Under the pieces are notes generated by a model. That model did not search any database, was not told where the DNA came from, and saw nothing but the letters and a program-made list of their open reading frames with translations. Shown one piece after another: positions 10,635 through 21,734 of a stretch of 44,191 bases of DNA. The translations under genes and the position numbers were made by a program. Source of the stretch: Martensiomyces pterosporus (taxonomy: Eukaryota > Kickxellomycota > Kickxellomycetes > Kickxellales > Kickxellaceae); assembly GCA_025201845.1 (NCBI GenBank), contig MU604044.1, forward strand, positions 2,259 through 46,449. Reading direction: 5' to 3'. Each line of letters starts with the position of its first letter. The first letter of the stretch is position 1.

Positions 10635-11865
10635 GTTTGATAGTGATATGGGTGTGTGTGTGTGTATGCGTATGTGTGTGTTTGGAGAGCAGGAGAAGAA
10701 AGGGCGTGGGTCTTTATTTTGGATTCGAGCATTGCAATAAGCCGGCGATGCGAGCTGGGCGCAAAGAAAAAATTTCGCATTGCGCAGAGGTGCAGGCTGC
10801 GCTTGTGGGACTTGGCCATGTGAGACGCCGGAGCCAGAGAAGTGCCCGTTTCTGAGGAGCTAGGGGAACGGATTGAGCCGCGCCCAGCCACAGCAAAGCA
10901 GCCGCTGGCCATGCAGGCCCCGCTCACGCACGTCCCAGAATACAAGCTTAACAGCCGGATCTGTGCCGCTGCTCTCGCTTTCGGCATGCGCTTTTCCTTC
11001 TCTTCAAGCTGTTCCTTAAATAGATCTTCTCTTTTGCCAAGCACCTGCGGGAATGCGTAGCATGCAAGCAGCCAGCAGCCAGCAGGTATAGGCCTGCTGG
11101 CGAAAAGAGGCGAAGTGGGAACAAATTGGCAGCATCGTGCCGAAGCCAAGAGAAGCGCTGCAGGAGCTGCTGCGTTTCTTCTAATCGATGCGCCTGTTGT
11201 CAACTGCAGCGTGTGCGCATAGAGAAAGTACATGGGGAACTCGCGCTACTTGCTACAGCAGCAACGTGCGATTTGCCTCCTTAGAGAGAGCGTGACCGCC
11301 TCCCAACCCGTCCCCATCGCTTCATCTATAGGCCAAGACGGAGAGCACAAGCGCATATCCCGCCAGCCCCTACTCGCCCAACAAAAATAGAAAGAGGTGG
11401 GCACTCACTTTGATACGAGTAGTGGGTTTTCGAGTTGGGGTGGATGGTGATTTTTCCTGCCTCTCCACACAGCATTAGAGGAGCGGTGCGCGCAACCACT
11501 GGGCAGAACCTCAGAGCCTTCTTCTCCTTTTTGTTCCTCTTCTACGCCCTGCGCCCTTTCACCTTTTTGCCACTACTGTCTTGCTCTAGCTATTCTCTGC
11601 GCCGCAGTTCAAACCCGGACCGCCCAGCAGAGCCCATTCCTACTCCTGCTGCTGGTCTCGCTTTCTCAGAGCTTGAGCATCGCAAAAATACCTACTGCCC
11701 TTTTTTTTCTTACCAACTGCTCGGCTGGGCCTTTTGTTTTGTTTACCAAAAGCATTTCCTTTTCTACTTCTGTATACACATTGCATTCGCCGGTTTCTGC
11801 TACACTCGACTACTCATCGCCACGATCCAGAGTCCCCCACCCTTAATACCTGAATTCTGCTTATA
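10635..11865. promoter_or_regulatory. Divergent promoter region, RSM22 / transporter
   Basis: This 1.2-kb region lies between two divergent genes. Near RSM22 there is an imperfect TG-rich run (about 10650-10683), which would fall in its leader. Near the transporter start the plus strand is CT-rich (about 11515-11800), a typical leader or promoter of this genome. No gene is supported. Confidence 0.45.
10650..10683. repeat. (TG)n-rich microsatellite
   Basis: An interrupted GT/TG dinucleotide run lies directly upstream of the RSM22 start codon. It is probably transcribed in the RSM22 leader. Confidence 0.75.
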
Positions 11866-13956
11866 ATGGACAGCGGAGGACGGAGACGGAATGCGCAAGT
11901 GTTCCGCACCGCTATACCGTCGTCAGAGATAGGCAACGTGACAAGCGAAGCGACGCTATCCACAACACCAACCAATATGGCGGACATCGAGACCTTCAAC
12001 AACGGCGGCCTGTCGGCTAGCATGTCTGCAGTGACAATCCGCCCGGTCAGCACAAAAAGCAGCGAGAGCGATAGGGATTTCGGCACGGAGGCTGACTCGC
12101 CTGTGAGCTCGGACGGAGCCCTGCTGTTTAGCACTAGGGGCCACAGCACATTGCCTGGAGCCATGGCTGGTGCGCACGAGGACAGGTTCGCCATGAATGG
12201 ACATGGCAGCCACAGCGCACAGCGTGTGTCGAGTGACGGAGACTGCGAGACTATTGCGTGCAGCAGCGATTTTGGCAGCGGGACCACGCCTAGCTATATG
12301 GACGGTAGCAACGTGATTCTTATGCCCACTCCCAGACACAAGTGCACATCCAGACGGGCGTCCCCGTTGATGGCGCGGATAGGCAGCGGAGCGAGCATTA
12401 TGCTGGGAGGCACTGATGACATGCCAGCTGGAGCCAACAGCAGCAGAAGAGCTGGGTTTCTGGATGGCGTCAAGAGAGCTGCAGAACGTAAAGTGGGCGA
12501 AGAGGAGGTGCCGTATTTGACGCTGCTTATCTTGCGGCTTACCAGGAGCTTACCAGGAGCCCAGTACCTGGTACACCCGCGTGTGGTGTGTGTTTTGGGT
12601 GCGCTGGCGGTGTTGGCACCTGGAATCGCGTACACAATATTGGAAAAGCTCGTCTCGGACGATCTCGAGTTCCACTACCCGTACTTTATGCAGATGCTCA
12701 TGCAGGGGATGGCGGCGGTTCTTCTGGAGCTGTTTACTCACGACTACGGGCTCTTCTCCCGGACGGGCTCAATTCGCACTGCGCGTATGCTTCCGCTGGC
12801 TGCTCTGTATGCCGTGAGCTTGGTTCTGAGCCACTGCGCTAGACAGGTAAATTCGGTCCATGGCACGTTCCAGGTCGCCCAGGGGTTCTTGCCCTTTGTG
12901 GTCATGGTCATGATGGGGTCGTCGACTTACGTGGCTTCTGGATACTCTGCCCAGCGCAGCAGCAGAGCTAGCCAGCACCGGCACTTCAACCACCACCACC
13001 ACTACCACAGAAGCAGCCGCGCACGCTCCCGTAACGCGTATCATGCACTGTCGGTGGTCAACTTTGTGCGTGGCATGGTGTACCGCCTGTTTGATCAAGG
13101 ACGGAATGCTCTGGGACAGACACCCAATGTGTCGGCTGCCAGCCTCCTGCCTTCGTCTATGAGCCGCGCGGGCTCTGACGAGGACGATGTTGAGACTGCA
13201 AAGGGGTATCTGAGCAATGGCAGCAGCGCCAGTCTCGTTGGCGACACGGGGCATGATGTGGTGCGCGTGGGCAGGTGGGTGACAATCCCGCTCTCATTAT
13301 CGATCGCACTGGCTGTGTGGTCGCCTGCTTATCGGATGGTATCGACCTCAGTGGCAGTGGAAGAGCTCGAGATTGGGCTGAGCACCAGCCTGGCGTGGGC
13401 ACGGTGCGCGCTGAACATTGTGCTGTCCGCAGCAAGCGTACTGGTCAATGCGGCTCTCCTGGTGGAGATCAACGAGTACTTGCAGCAGCACCCAGGTCTA
13501 TCGGCGGCATCGTTCCTCAGGCACTTTACGCCAGTGTGCACGCTTATATCACTTGTTCTGTGGCCGATGGTCGAGCAGCCCGCTGAGGCTCTGGAGATGC
13601 TTACTAGCGGACCCTCGTCGATGCGGATATCCCTGTCGTGTGTTGGGGTGTGCACGCTGGGCGCGTTGTCTTACATCGCCAGAACTGCCATGCTCAGGGC
13701 AGCTGTCACTGATGGGCCAGTGGGCGTCGCTGTGGTTGGGCAGGTGAAAACGGCTGTCTGCTTGGCCATCGGATGGTGGTCGTATGGATACGCACACTGG
13801 AAGCTGCAGGTGGTTGGGTTTTATCTTGCCGTGGGCTGCCTGGCCCTCTGGGCTGTCCGCAGGTTGGCAGCAAAGTACCCGGATTTGCAGCCGGCTATTT
13901 CGCTGCACACGTTTAAGACTGGGCGGTCGCGCAAGTACAGCTCGGCGGCTATTTGA
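11866..13956 (+). CDS. Ten-helix DMT-superfamily membrane protein, TPT/nucleotide-sugar transporter-like
   Basis: The 696-residue single-exon protein has a Ser/Thr-rich soluble N-terminus (about 1-205) followed by about ten hydrophobic segments. Examples are VVCVLGALAVLAPGIAYTI, RMLPLAALYAVSLVLSH and GFLPFVVMVMMGSS. The last three helices (ISLSCVGVCTLGALSYIAR, VAVVGQVKTAVCLAIGWW, LQVVGFYLAVGCLALWAVRR) follow the end pattern of triose-phosphate/nucleotide-sugar transporters: a helix, a V-x-G-x-x-K turn, a helix, then LQ..G. I therefore infer a divergent TPT/DMT carrier of the Golgi or ER. A long loop between helices 4 and 5 contains a His/Arg-rich run (about 365-388). The substrate is unknown. 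The start ATG follows a CT-rich leader. Confidence 0.7.
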   Translation: MDSGGRRRNAQVFRTAIPSSEIGNVTSEATLSTTPTNMADIETFNNGGLSASMSAVTIRPVSTKSSESDRDFGTEADSPVSSDGALLFSTRGHSTLPGAMAGAHEDRFAMNGHGSHSAQRVSSDGDCETIACSSDFGSGTTPSYMDGSNVILMPTPRHKCTSRRASPLMARIGSGASIMLGGTDDMPAGANSSRRAGFLDGVKRAAERKVGEEEVPYLTLLILRLTRSLPGAQYLVHPRVVCVLGALAVLAPGIAYTILEKLVSDDLEFHYPYFMQMLMQGMAAVLLELFTHDYGLFSRTGSIRTARMLPLAALYAVSLVLSHCARQVNSVHGTFQVAQGFLPFVVMVMMGSSTYVASGYSAQRSSRASQHRHFNHHHHYHRSSRARSRNAYHALSVVNFVRGMVYRLFDQGRNALGQTPNVSAASLLPSSMSRAGSDEDDVETAKGYLSNGSSASLVGDTGHDVVRVGRWVTIPLSLSIALAVWSPAYRMVSTSVAVEELEIGLSTSLAWARCALNIVLSAASVLVNAALLVEINEYLQQHPGLSAASFLRHFTPVCTLISLVLWPMVEQPAEALEMLTSGPSSMRISLSCVGVCTLGALSYIARTAMLRAAVTDGPVGVAVVGQVKTAVCLAIGWWSYGYAHWKLQVVGFYLAVGCLALWAVRRLAAKYPDLQPAISLHTFKTGRSRKYSSAAI

Positions 13957-14202
13957 TACTCTTTCTTGCTTCGTATTGTGTACTCATTTTTGTTTTTTGC
14001 ATAAGCGATATTAAAGGGAGCTTGAGCTGGCTCTCCTCTCTTGCAGCGGCCTCCTTATCTGCTTCCCAGCGCCCCTTCGCTTCTCCCTCCATTTCCTCTC
14101 CATGTACGCGACAAAACCCGTTTCAACATTATCTTTGCTTGACTACGTGCTCATCTGGCACTCGTGGAAAGCAGTGTCTAGATCCACTTGGGGCACGTGA
14201 AA
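13957..14202. other. 3' flank of the transporter gene
   Basis: This short spacer holds the 3' untranslated region of the transporter and then the end of a proposed small minus-strand gene. I see nothing else in it. Confidence 0.4.
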
Positions 14203-14661
14203 TTAATGTAATGGCGGGTGCTGTGGACAGGCAGCATGTAGGGGGAGGGTGTCAAAGCAAAATGGGAGCAGCGCAGGCAACACGCAGACTTCAATGATGA
14301 TTGCCAGCACAGCGTGTCTTGGCACACATGTCAAGTCCATCCCTCGGATTTCAGCAGCCCAAGCCCCAATCCACATTAACAGCGGTAGCTGCTCATTCTG
14401 GAATGGAGGAATATTCGGCAGAGGCAACGGGATGAGCAGGAATGACGTAGTGCTGCCTTTCGCTTGTGTGAGCTGAATTGTGAGCTGCAGTTCCTCTTGA
14501 CCATGCTGAAAACAAGACGTGTCCGCAATTAAAAACAATCATGATAATGGTGGGGAAGATACGGGCGGGGCAGCGGGGTGTCAAAAAGTAGTGCCCTGCA
14601 CTGAAATGACACCACAAGCTGCCCCCTCCCAGCTGTAGTTTGCATGTACCTCGGCTTCCAT
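14203..14661 (-). CDS. Possible small two-exon gene of unknown function
   Basis: I infer this gene from splice signals. Exon 1, 14661-14650, would encode only MEAE and ends GAG before a GTACAT donor. A 144-base intron (14649-14506) ends in TTGTTTTCAG. Exon 2, 14505-14203, is in phase and gives about 104 residues in total. Exon 2 reads like protein (HGQEELQLTIQLTQAKG, then PLPLPNIPPFQNEQ and LLMWIGAWAAEIRG), but the last third is Cys/Pro-rich and less convincing, so a further intron may exist. I do not recognise the family. It would lie between two convergent genes. An RNA-seq junction would settle it; it may be chance. Confidence 0.3.
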
Positions 14662-15001
14662 GATACATGGCTGCTGGCGTGACAATGTCCTACATACATC
14701 GTCATATGTTGCGGGCATAGAAATGTTTGCAGAAAAGGGGGCTAATATTGATGTGTAGAGCAGGCAGAAAAAGAAATGGCTAAGAAAATACGAGGAAAGC
14801 TATAGAGGAGACAGGCTCAAAGGCGGGCTAGCGGTTTAAAGCGTGTATCTGAGGGAGAGCGAGATATTGTGGTGTGTGGATGGATGTTTGAGCAATAACA
14901 GGGGGGAAGGGCTAGAGAAATGTACAGCGAAGGAAAAAGAGGATGGACAATTACAGAGAAGCTGGGTAGAAAGCAGGGCGAATTTTTCCTTGGGAAGCAC
15001 T
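14662..15001. other. Intergenic, 3' flank of the 15-kb regulator gene
   Basis: This 340-base AG-rich stretch contains the 3' untranslated region of the minus-strand regulator and possibly the promoter of the small candidate gene. No gene is seen. Confidence 0.4.
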
Positions 15002-15913
15002 TCAATGGTTGATGATGTACTCAATCGAGCATTTGCGAGAAGACCACGAGAGGTAGGCCGACACACCGCGGGCCCACAGCGCCGGGTCTCTGCGCTTGAG
15101 CTCGCCAACAAAGATGTTGAGCTCGAACACGGGCTTGTCTCCGTCCACATCAGCATCGTCATCGATATTTGGAGACGTGGATGGGTTGCCTTTCAGCGAC
15201 GTGCGGAATATTGTCTGCAGCCGGGTGCGCTCAAGTGGCTTGGCCAGCTTCTTCTCCACATTCGCCCTCTGCCTGCTCCTCATGGACGCTGTTTGGCGCA
15301 GCTGGTCCCACTGGAGGAGGTAGCTGAGCGGGATGAAGTAGCGACGCCGGATGTTCTGCACCTTGTTGTATTCCTCGAGGATGGAGCGGCCCGAGGGGAT
15401 GAATCGGTGGTCGCGCTCGTCGCGGCTGCGGTAGATGGTGGTGCGGTACGACGGGTCGTTGAGGAACTCGTCCAGGAGCACGTTGATTATCTCGCGTGTC
15501 ATCTCTGCAGGCCACGCGTGGCGGGATCTCTTGCGCACAGAGCTGGACGAAGGAGAGGTGGCCGGCGCTCCTTGCTTGTCAAACGGCAGCGCTTGTGTGG
15601 ACGGCGGGAGCGGGAGCGGGAGCGGAATATGGCCAAAGCCATACTGGTGGCGATGGCTGTGGTGGTGCAGCTGCTGGGGCAGGGGCTGTGGAGAGGGCAT
15701 CGAGTCCTCGGGCGATGACGGCGAGAGCGGCTGGAGGCGCGGCGACTCCTTGCCAGGGGTCAGGCGGTGGTGACTGGAGTTGTGCACATGGAAGGAGCGC
15801 GAGTTTTGTGGCAGCGAGTTGGCAGACAGCTTGCTAGGAACGTAGACCTCGTCCATGGGCATGGAGCTGGGCGGCGGCGATGGAGGGGGTGGAAGGTGTC
15901 GTGGGTCCAGCAT
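15002..15913 (-). CDS. Putative DNA-binding regulator with Myb/SANT-like module (paralogue of the 29.8-33.5 kb gene)
   Basis: The 303-residue protein starts with a low-complexity Pro/Ser/His-rich region (1-128). A basic helical block follows at about 131-202, with HAWPAEMTREIINVLLDEF, then EEYNKVQNIRRRYFIPLSY and LLQW. A short block at about 262-295 contains ELKRRDPALWARGVSAYLSW. Both blocks recur, in the same order, in the 1248-residue protein encoded at 29766. Their spacing and Trp/Leu pattern resemble Myb/SANT-like DNA-binding domains, so I infer a nuclear regulator; the family is not known to me. The gene is a single exon. On the minus strand a TATA-like TTTATAAAG (about 16480-16490) and a CT-rich leader precede it, and 5.1 kb upstream has no convincing gene. 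Confidence 0.75.
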   Translation of the reverse strand: MLDPRHLPPPPSPPPSSMPMDEVYVPSKLSANSLPQNSRSFHVHNSSHHRLTPGKESPRLQPLSPSSPEDSMPSPQPLPQQLHHHSHRHQYGFGHIPLPLPLPPSTQALPFDKQGAPATSPSSSSVRKRSRHAWPAEMTREIINVLLDEFLNDPSYRTTIYRSRDERDHRFIPSGRSILEEYNKVQNIRRRYFIPLSYLLQWDQLRQTASMRSRQRANVEKKLAKPLERTRLQTIFRTSLKGNPSTSPNIDDDADVDGDKPVFELNIFVGELKRRDPALWARGVSAYLSWSSRKCSIEYIINH

Positions 15914-18380
15914 TGTTGACTAGTGCGTGTATGTGTTTATATAAAATAGGCACTATTACACGGCTGTGGGTATAATGGATGTGATAGGACGGAGGGCCAG
16001 ACAATGTGGATGTAAATGCGGGGGAGTGAAGGGAGAAGGAGGGGTGACTAAGAGATGGGCAATTGTTGGCAACAAGGGGGATGCGGTTGCCTGGAAATGG
16101 GAACGAGCGGCAGAAGAAAAATAGAGATAACAATGCCGGGTTTAGGTAATTAGAGCCAAGAGGAGAGGAGGGGGAATTGCGTGTTTGGGTTATAGGAGGG
16201 AGTCAAGTATCATAGAGCTAGGGCAGCGCGCTTACAAATGGCTTCGCCTGTGCTGCTGACTTTGCTCTGGACAGGGCGAGACTAATAAGGAGGGCAGGCG
16301 GACCTGGAAAGAGAAATGGAAACTCAGACCCAAGGCACAAATAGCACGAACACGCAAGAGCCGTCTGCTTTGTGTAGGGATACTGCGGCGGTTGGCGAAC
16401 TAAAGGAACGGGGATAGGCTGGCGCCCAGGGTGGAGGTGGAGGTGGAGTTTAAATAGGAAAAAGTCAAGCTCGTATAAACTTTATAAAGTGTGTAACAAA
16501 AAAGAAAAAGAGCCGCGAGTGGTGACAGTTTCCATTAAGCGAAAGTTAGGTACGCAAACAGTATCATAAAAGACTATCTTCGTGTCAAGAAAAAAGGGCG
16601 GCGGCAAGTGGGGCTCGTGAAGAGGGAAATGGTCATTAGTTTTAAGGGTTCGTCGCCCATGAGAAGGAGGGGGCGGGTAAAGCGAGAGTTGTGTGCTCTG
16701 CCGCTGCTGCCCAGCACGCAGAAGAATCCAAGGAGTGCGCTCTACAATAATCAGCCCTTTTTGTCTGTCTTGTTAACCCTCGCCATTTCCCTCTTTCTTT
16801 CCACATGCATGTACACGCATTATTTCTGTCATTGCACCGTCGGAATCTTGTAGACACCCCCCTCTTCTTCCCCCCGGTGCATGCGGAGGGGGTATCCACC
16901 CCTCCCTCCTGTGCTGCTACGCTTTGCGCCATGCTGGCGCAGACCTCTTCAAGCCGCAAGCGTGGGGCGCCATCGCTAATCCACCGCATGTCTCTCGCTT
17001 TCATTTCCCGCGCGTCTCATCTACATCCCACCCCGCCGGTCCTTCTTCGCCCTCTCCAGCTGGGCCCAGCAAAGCACAGGGCTGACCCGATGCTGCTACC
17101 GCTGGCCTCCCGCTCCACCCCAAAAGAGGGTCAGCACGCACACTTACATCGAACACATGATTTGCTCTTATAGGGATCAGCAATCAATAACGCAGCGATT
17201 GCCGCTCTTCACTCGCTTGCGCACTTATCTCGCTTGCAAGGATGAAGCCTGCGCCTGCACACCCCGCGCGCAGCGTGAGCCGCTGTCCTGCTGCCACCCA
17301 GGCCCAGCTGCGAGCGGTGCTGAGCACGATGCAGAGCACGATGCATGCCTTTCTTGCCACGCCTCCCGTCCACGCTTGCTTAGTGGTTTGCTATGCTGTT
17401 GGTGCTGTCTGGCCCCTCGCTATCCTTGGAGGCGCAGCGGTCCACGGGCCTCCGCTGTGGCCAAAGTGTGAGCCATTTTTCCTCCTACGCGTACCTATAA
17501 GAGGCAAGTGGGCGAGGGGATCCGCAACACACCCACGCTGATTGAGTGATCGATCCCAACCGCCGCGATGCTCCTCTCTCCTTCCTTTCTGCTGCCCATG
17601 CTTTGCGCGGCTGCCTCTGCAAGACACCACTGGCTCCTTTCCAGGACAAGCAGCAAGGTCTGCGATCCCCTTGTGGAGCAAATCCCCCCGTCACCTGCCA
17701 GAGCCAAGGCTGCGAGTGGTGGCACTTGTGGAAAGTCAGTGTCCTCCACTCCGAGGCCAGCCAGCGCAGTTTCCTCAACGGGGAGTCTAAAATAGGCTGA
17801 TTATGAGAGCTGTGCCAGCATGCAGACAAGCAGGCGCCGTTGCTGCTGGGAGTCTTCGGGGAAGAGCAGCGAAATCAAAACAAACAGAAAAGTCTGCCGC
17901 GGTAGACTTTCTGCGACACAAGCGCGAGGGCTGCCTTGGGCTGGCGGAGCAGCGGGCGGCAGCTCCGAGGCGCGAGAAAGCGAGGGGAAATGGAACAATC
18001 GGCACACACAAGCACAATACATGAATCCTCTGCACGGAAATGGGGAGGAGGCACTGGCAAAACAAGCTGGCGGCCAGCAGGCAGACATGAAGAACAATGG
18101 CGTGGTGGATGAAAAAATGGTCGCAATCCGCTTGTTCCTTGTTTTTCGCCTCTGCTCCCTCTTTGCGCTGATTTTCTACCACCTTCCCAAAGCAAATGAC
18201 CCGCTGACTCCAACGTGGTTGCTTTTTTCTCCTTGGCCGCCCACCCAGAGATGCCTTTTGCAGCCTCTTTTCCACATGCGGCCAGCGAAGCAGACAGCAC
18301 ATGCCCCAGCCAACCACGGCTCTGTGGGAATAGCAAACTGCTCGCCTGCTAATCCATTTCCACATCCACACATGCCCCGC

Positions 18381-18520
18381 CTACTAAAACAGCTGCCTAC
18401 TTTTCTTTGCAGGTGCTTCTCCTCAGCATCAGAAGGTGCCTGCTGGCTTGTATTTGCTGGCATAGCCACTCCCATCTGCAGCTCCCCCAGCATCTGCTGA
18501 TCCCTCAGAAAAGGTAATCA
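18381..18520 (+). other. Splice-site-bounded candidate exon of an unknown transcript
   Basis: A near-perfect branch site (CCTACTAAAAC, about 18380-18390) is followed by CTACTTTTCTTTGCAG, an excellent 3' splice site ending at 18412. About 100 bases later CAGAAAAG is followed by GTAATC, a plausible 5' splice site at 18515. One frame between them is open (VLLLSIRRCLLACIC...), but it does not look like protein. It may be an internal exon of a non-coding RNA or of a long leader. I could not identify partner exons. Confidence 0.3.
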
Positions 18521-19920
18521 CGCACGCACACATACGCATACACATACAGATACATCTACTACGCAGCCCGGACTCTTGCACGTCGCGGCTGTTTTGGCGG
18601 GTCCTGCATCTCACAGTTGCATGCAAGCACGCGTTTTACATCCGCTCCCCACATGTACGCTGGCCATCTATCGAAAAATATGAAAGACGAGAAGCCAGCA
18701 CCTACTGCCCAGCCAGCTTTCTATGCCCTGCCTGGCCTGACATCGCTATCTCTTCCCGCTTTACCCACGCCTTGTTCTATTTTCCGCCTGCTCGTGCCGC
18801 TGCGTATGGTGTTACCATGTGCTGAAAGGTAGATCAGCTACTTGCGGTACATTGGGCTACGCGCTTCGGCTGTTATCGCAGCCACATAATGTACATACCT
18901 CACTGAATGCCTCCCCCCAATCATACACATGTTTGCCAGGCATTATTGTGTGTCATGCTGCATGCGTTATTTGTTTGTCTTGGTGTGTGGTGGGCTGGCG
19001 TTTGTGGACTCTGGCTGCGTTTGCCGGCGACGAGTGCGTGCGCAGAGGCATGTATACCAGCCGCTTGCTTCTACCTGTCCAGCCGCTTGGTAGACATTTA
19101 ACAAGCTGCTGTGTCGGTGCTGGCTGCCTGCTTGACTCCATTTCCACAAGTCTCTGCGCATGCTTGGGCTTCTTGTTAGACAGGGCATGCACACATCAGT
19201 GCTGCATCCTAGTTGCACACTACAAAGCACATGTATCTTTTTATAGCCGATGTCAGTGCTTATCATACGCCCCCAACTGCTGACAATAAGAGGCGATAAG
19301 CAAATGCTTGTTCCAACTGAGCGGATGTGCTCTTTCAGCACCAACCAGCAAGTGCGGACAAAAAATGCAAGGGGGTATGTGAGGGCCGTCCAGATGTGAA
19401 GTCGCTGAAAATAGGCTGGCTTGAGTCGCAGACCACCCTTGTCATCATGCTTGCATATCACCACTGCTCCATGGAACCCGCCTCGTTCTTTCCATGTTCA
19501 TTTTTCTTTTCATGTGACTATTTTGTCAACTGTTTTGCGTGGATGTAGATTCCACATCCACCTGTTATCAGCTGAGTCCACAGCGGCTCACCATCACACG
19601 CAGACACCTTGCTGCTGCTGCTTCATCCACAATGCATACACATGTATGACACTCGCGGCGACCTTGACCAAACACCAACCAACCCCTAATGAAGAGACAA
19701 AAAACGGCGGCAGGGAGTGTGCCAACCATTTGGTGGGCCCAGCCATGCACTGCCTCGATTAAGCACCAAAACAGCGTTTGTGCATCTGCTCAGCACCGGT
19801 CCTTGACACATATGTCATACATCACCAGAGATCGTACAAATGAAAGGGGGATTTCATCTGCGCTCTGGCAGGGTTGCTTACTCTTTTATTTACCTCCACT
19901 GTTTTCTTAGTGGGCAGCAG

Positions 19921-19945
19921 CACAGCACAGCACAGCACAGCACAG
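19921..19945. repeat. (CACAG)5 pentanucleotide microsatellite
   Basis: Five perfect CACAG units lie in non-coding DNA of the 5.1-kb gap, flanked by degenerate CAG/TGCAG copies. Confidence 0.9.
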
Positions 19946-21065
19946 TGCAGTAGTACCCGAGAGCTGTAAGATGGCTGTGGCAGGTTAAAACTCGCAACAG
20001 CAGTTACCGGGGAAAGAGCTCTGCAGCATGCGGTTCAGCCAGTCTCACTCTACCTGCGGCCTCACCCAAACGCACATTTCTTTCATGCCTGTTATTCTCT
20101 GCTCCTCCCCTGCACATAGCATCGCTGTGCATGGATCCAATTTGATCGAGTGTGATTATTTGATTATGGCTGTGTATTGTTGCCTTCTGCCTGCTCTTGT
20201 TTGAAAGGCCTGGGCGGAAAATGATCTCATGCAGGAGCTACAGGAGCGAGATCCAGGCAAAATGCCACGGCGCGTCCAACTATTAATCAGAACTATGGAT
20301 ATTCACAGCACGCGATCGGTATGTTTGGAACGCTGCCCAGTGTGTTTGTTGCTCGCTCGCACGCCTTGTAGCGTTAGCTTGCTGGATCCCTTGCTTTTAG
20401 CTCGGGTAGCACAAACGAACCAGACTGGGATTACAAAGCGAGCGCGCTGTGTATCGGAGTTTAGGTAATGAGGCTGGGGATTCATAGGCTTATTGCAATT
20501 CCAGCCTACTCCATAGTTCGCCTCTAGCGGTTGCTGTCGGCGCTGGTCCGAGAATGTCACTGGCTAGTTGCCGCTCGCTTTAGGAGCCTGTGCAAGCCTC
20601 CGCACCCTCGCAGCCCTGCTCGGCGCGGAACCCAGAAAAAACGTGCACAGGTTCCTGAGCCTCAGCCTTGTAGCCACTTTCGCTTGCTCGCAATTACTCA
20701 GCCAAACTGTGTGATTGGTGCGTCTGCTGACAAATGCCCTTCTAGCCCCTATGTTGGGTTTTCTCATGACCACTTTTTGTGCTTCTTTTTCAAGCAAAGC
20801 AAGGAAAAGCACGAATGCTGTGCAAGAGGCTCCAAGTCCGAACTGCTGCTAATATAAAGAAACGTGGGTGTTCGTGCCTTTGGCTCTCCCCTTTCTTCAC
20901 TTTTGAGCCTGTGGACACGAGCACTATCTCTGGTCTCTTTTCTTTTCTTTTTGCAACTGCTGCTTCTTTCCTGCGCTTCAACCCAGGGGGATCCAGCTCT
21001 ACTTTACTCGCTAATAATAACACGCACGGACACAGGCGCACGCGTACTCAGCTATAGTCGACAGC

Positions 21066-21734
21066 ATGGCTGCTGCTAGTTCTGCTAAACGCGCACTCCA
21101 CATCGAGGTCGTCAGCGACATAGTCTGCCCCTGGTGCTATGTCGGCAAGAAGAAACTCACCGAGGCCGTCGCCCTGGCCAAGGGCAAGCACAAGGAGCTG
21201 GACATCAGTATCGGCTACAATCCCTACCAGCTGGACTCCGCGATGGGCCATGGATTGGACAAGGAGGAGGTCTACCGCAACAAGTTCGGCGACAGGGCAG
21301 AGCAGATGCACCAGCGAGTGGCTGACGTCGGCAAGGAGGTCGGAATTGCATTCAGCTTCGAGGGCAAGATGTCCAACACGCTGGATGCCCACCGGCTGGT
21401 CGACTACGCCAAGCTGCATGGCGGCAGCTACGCCGAGGAGAAGGCTGTTGAATCGCTGTTCCACCGCTACTTCGAGGAGTCCCAGGATATTGGCGACACC
21501 CAGGTTCTTCTGAGCGTCGCCGATGATGCGGGCCTGGATAGGGAGAAAGCCAAGCAGTATTTGGATTCAGACGAAGGCATCGACACCGTCAAGCAGAAGA
21601 TCAAACAGGTGCAGCGCCTGGGAGTTACTGGCGTGCCCTTTTATATCATCAACGATCGTTACGGTGTTTCAGGCGCCGAGACTCCTGAGACCTTCTTGGC
21701 CGCATTTGAGAAGGTGCTTGCTTGCCAGGAGTGA
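21066..21734 (+). CDS. DsbA-family oxidoreductase, FrnE/2-hydroxychromene-isomerase type
   Basis: The 222-residue protein has a thioredoxin-like start (IEVVSDIVCPWCYVGKKKL) with the redox pair CPWC at residues 21-24. A helical insertion follows, and the cis-proline loop GVTGVPFYIIND has Pro191, as in FrnE-like DsbA proteins. NPYQLD, HRLVDYAKLHGG and GVSGAETPETF are also family features. There is no signal peptide, so a cytosolic thiol-disulfide or glutathione-linked role is likely; the natural substrate is unknown. The gene is a single exon with its own TATA-like box about 210 bases upstream. It stands between two regulator genes, but nothing shows a functional link. Confidence 0.93.
   Translation: MAAASSAKRALHIEVVSDIVCPWCYVGKKKLTEAVALAKGKHKELDISIGYNPYQLDSAMGHGLDKEEVYRNKFGDRAEQMHQRVADVGKEVGIAFSFEGKMSNTLDAHRLVDYAKLHGGSYAEEKAVESLFHRYFEESQDIGDTQVLLSVADDAGLDREKAKQYLDSDEGIDTVKQKIKQVQRLGVTGVPFYIINDRYGVSGAETPETFLAAFEKVLACQE

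Larger units (their letters stand above)
15914..21065. promoter_or_regulatory. 5.1-kb region without a supported gene, upstream of the 15-kb regulator and FrnE-like genes
   Basis: The part next to the regulator (15914-16600) is CT-rich on the minus strand and contains TATA-like elements near 16450-16490, so it looks like a long leader and core promoter. On the right, AATATAAAG at 20851-20859 is a likely TATA box for the FrnE-like gene. Between them I see only short open frames in conflicting frames. One internal piece (18413-18514) is bounded by good splice signals and is listed separately. The rest may be regulatory DNA or non-coding transcription units; the sequence alone does not show which. 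Confidence 0.4.

Noticed and set aside
16640..16665. GGTTCGTCGCC, similar to a tRNA B box
   Set aside because: The invariant A is missing, the T stem does not pair, and no A box or cloverleaf is seen.
17242..17541. A 99-codon plus-strand frame, partly protein-like (AQLRAVLSTMQSTMHAFL)
   Set aside because: It is short, without homology or splice partners; too weak to call.
17787..18500. Overlapping open frames on both strands (226 and 194 codons)
   Set aside because: Both look like translated non-coding DNA and start or end without supporting signals.
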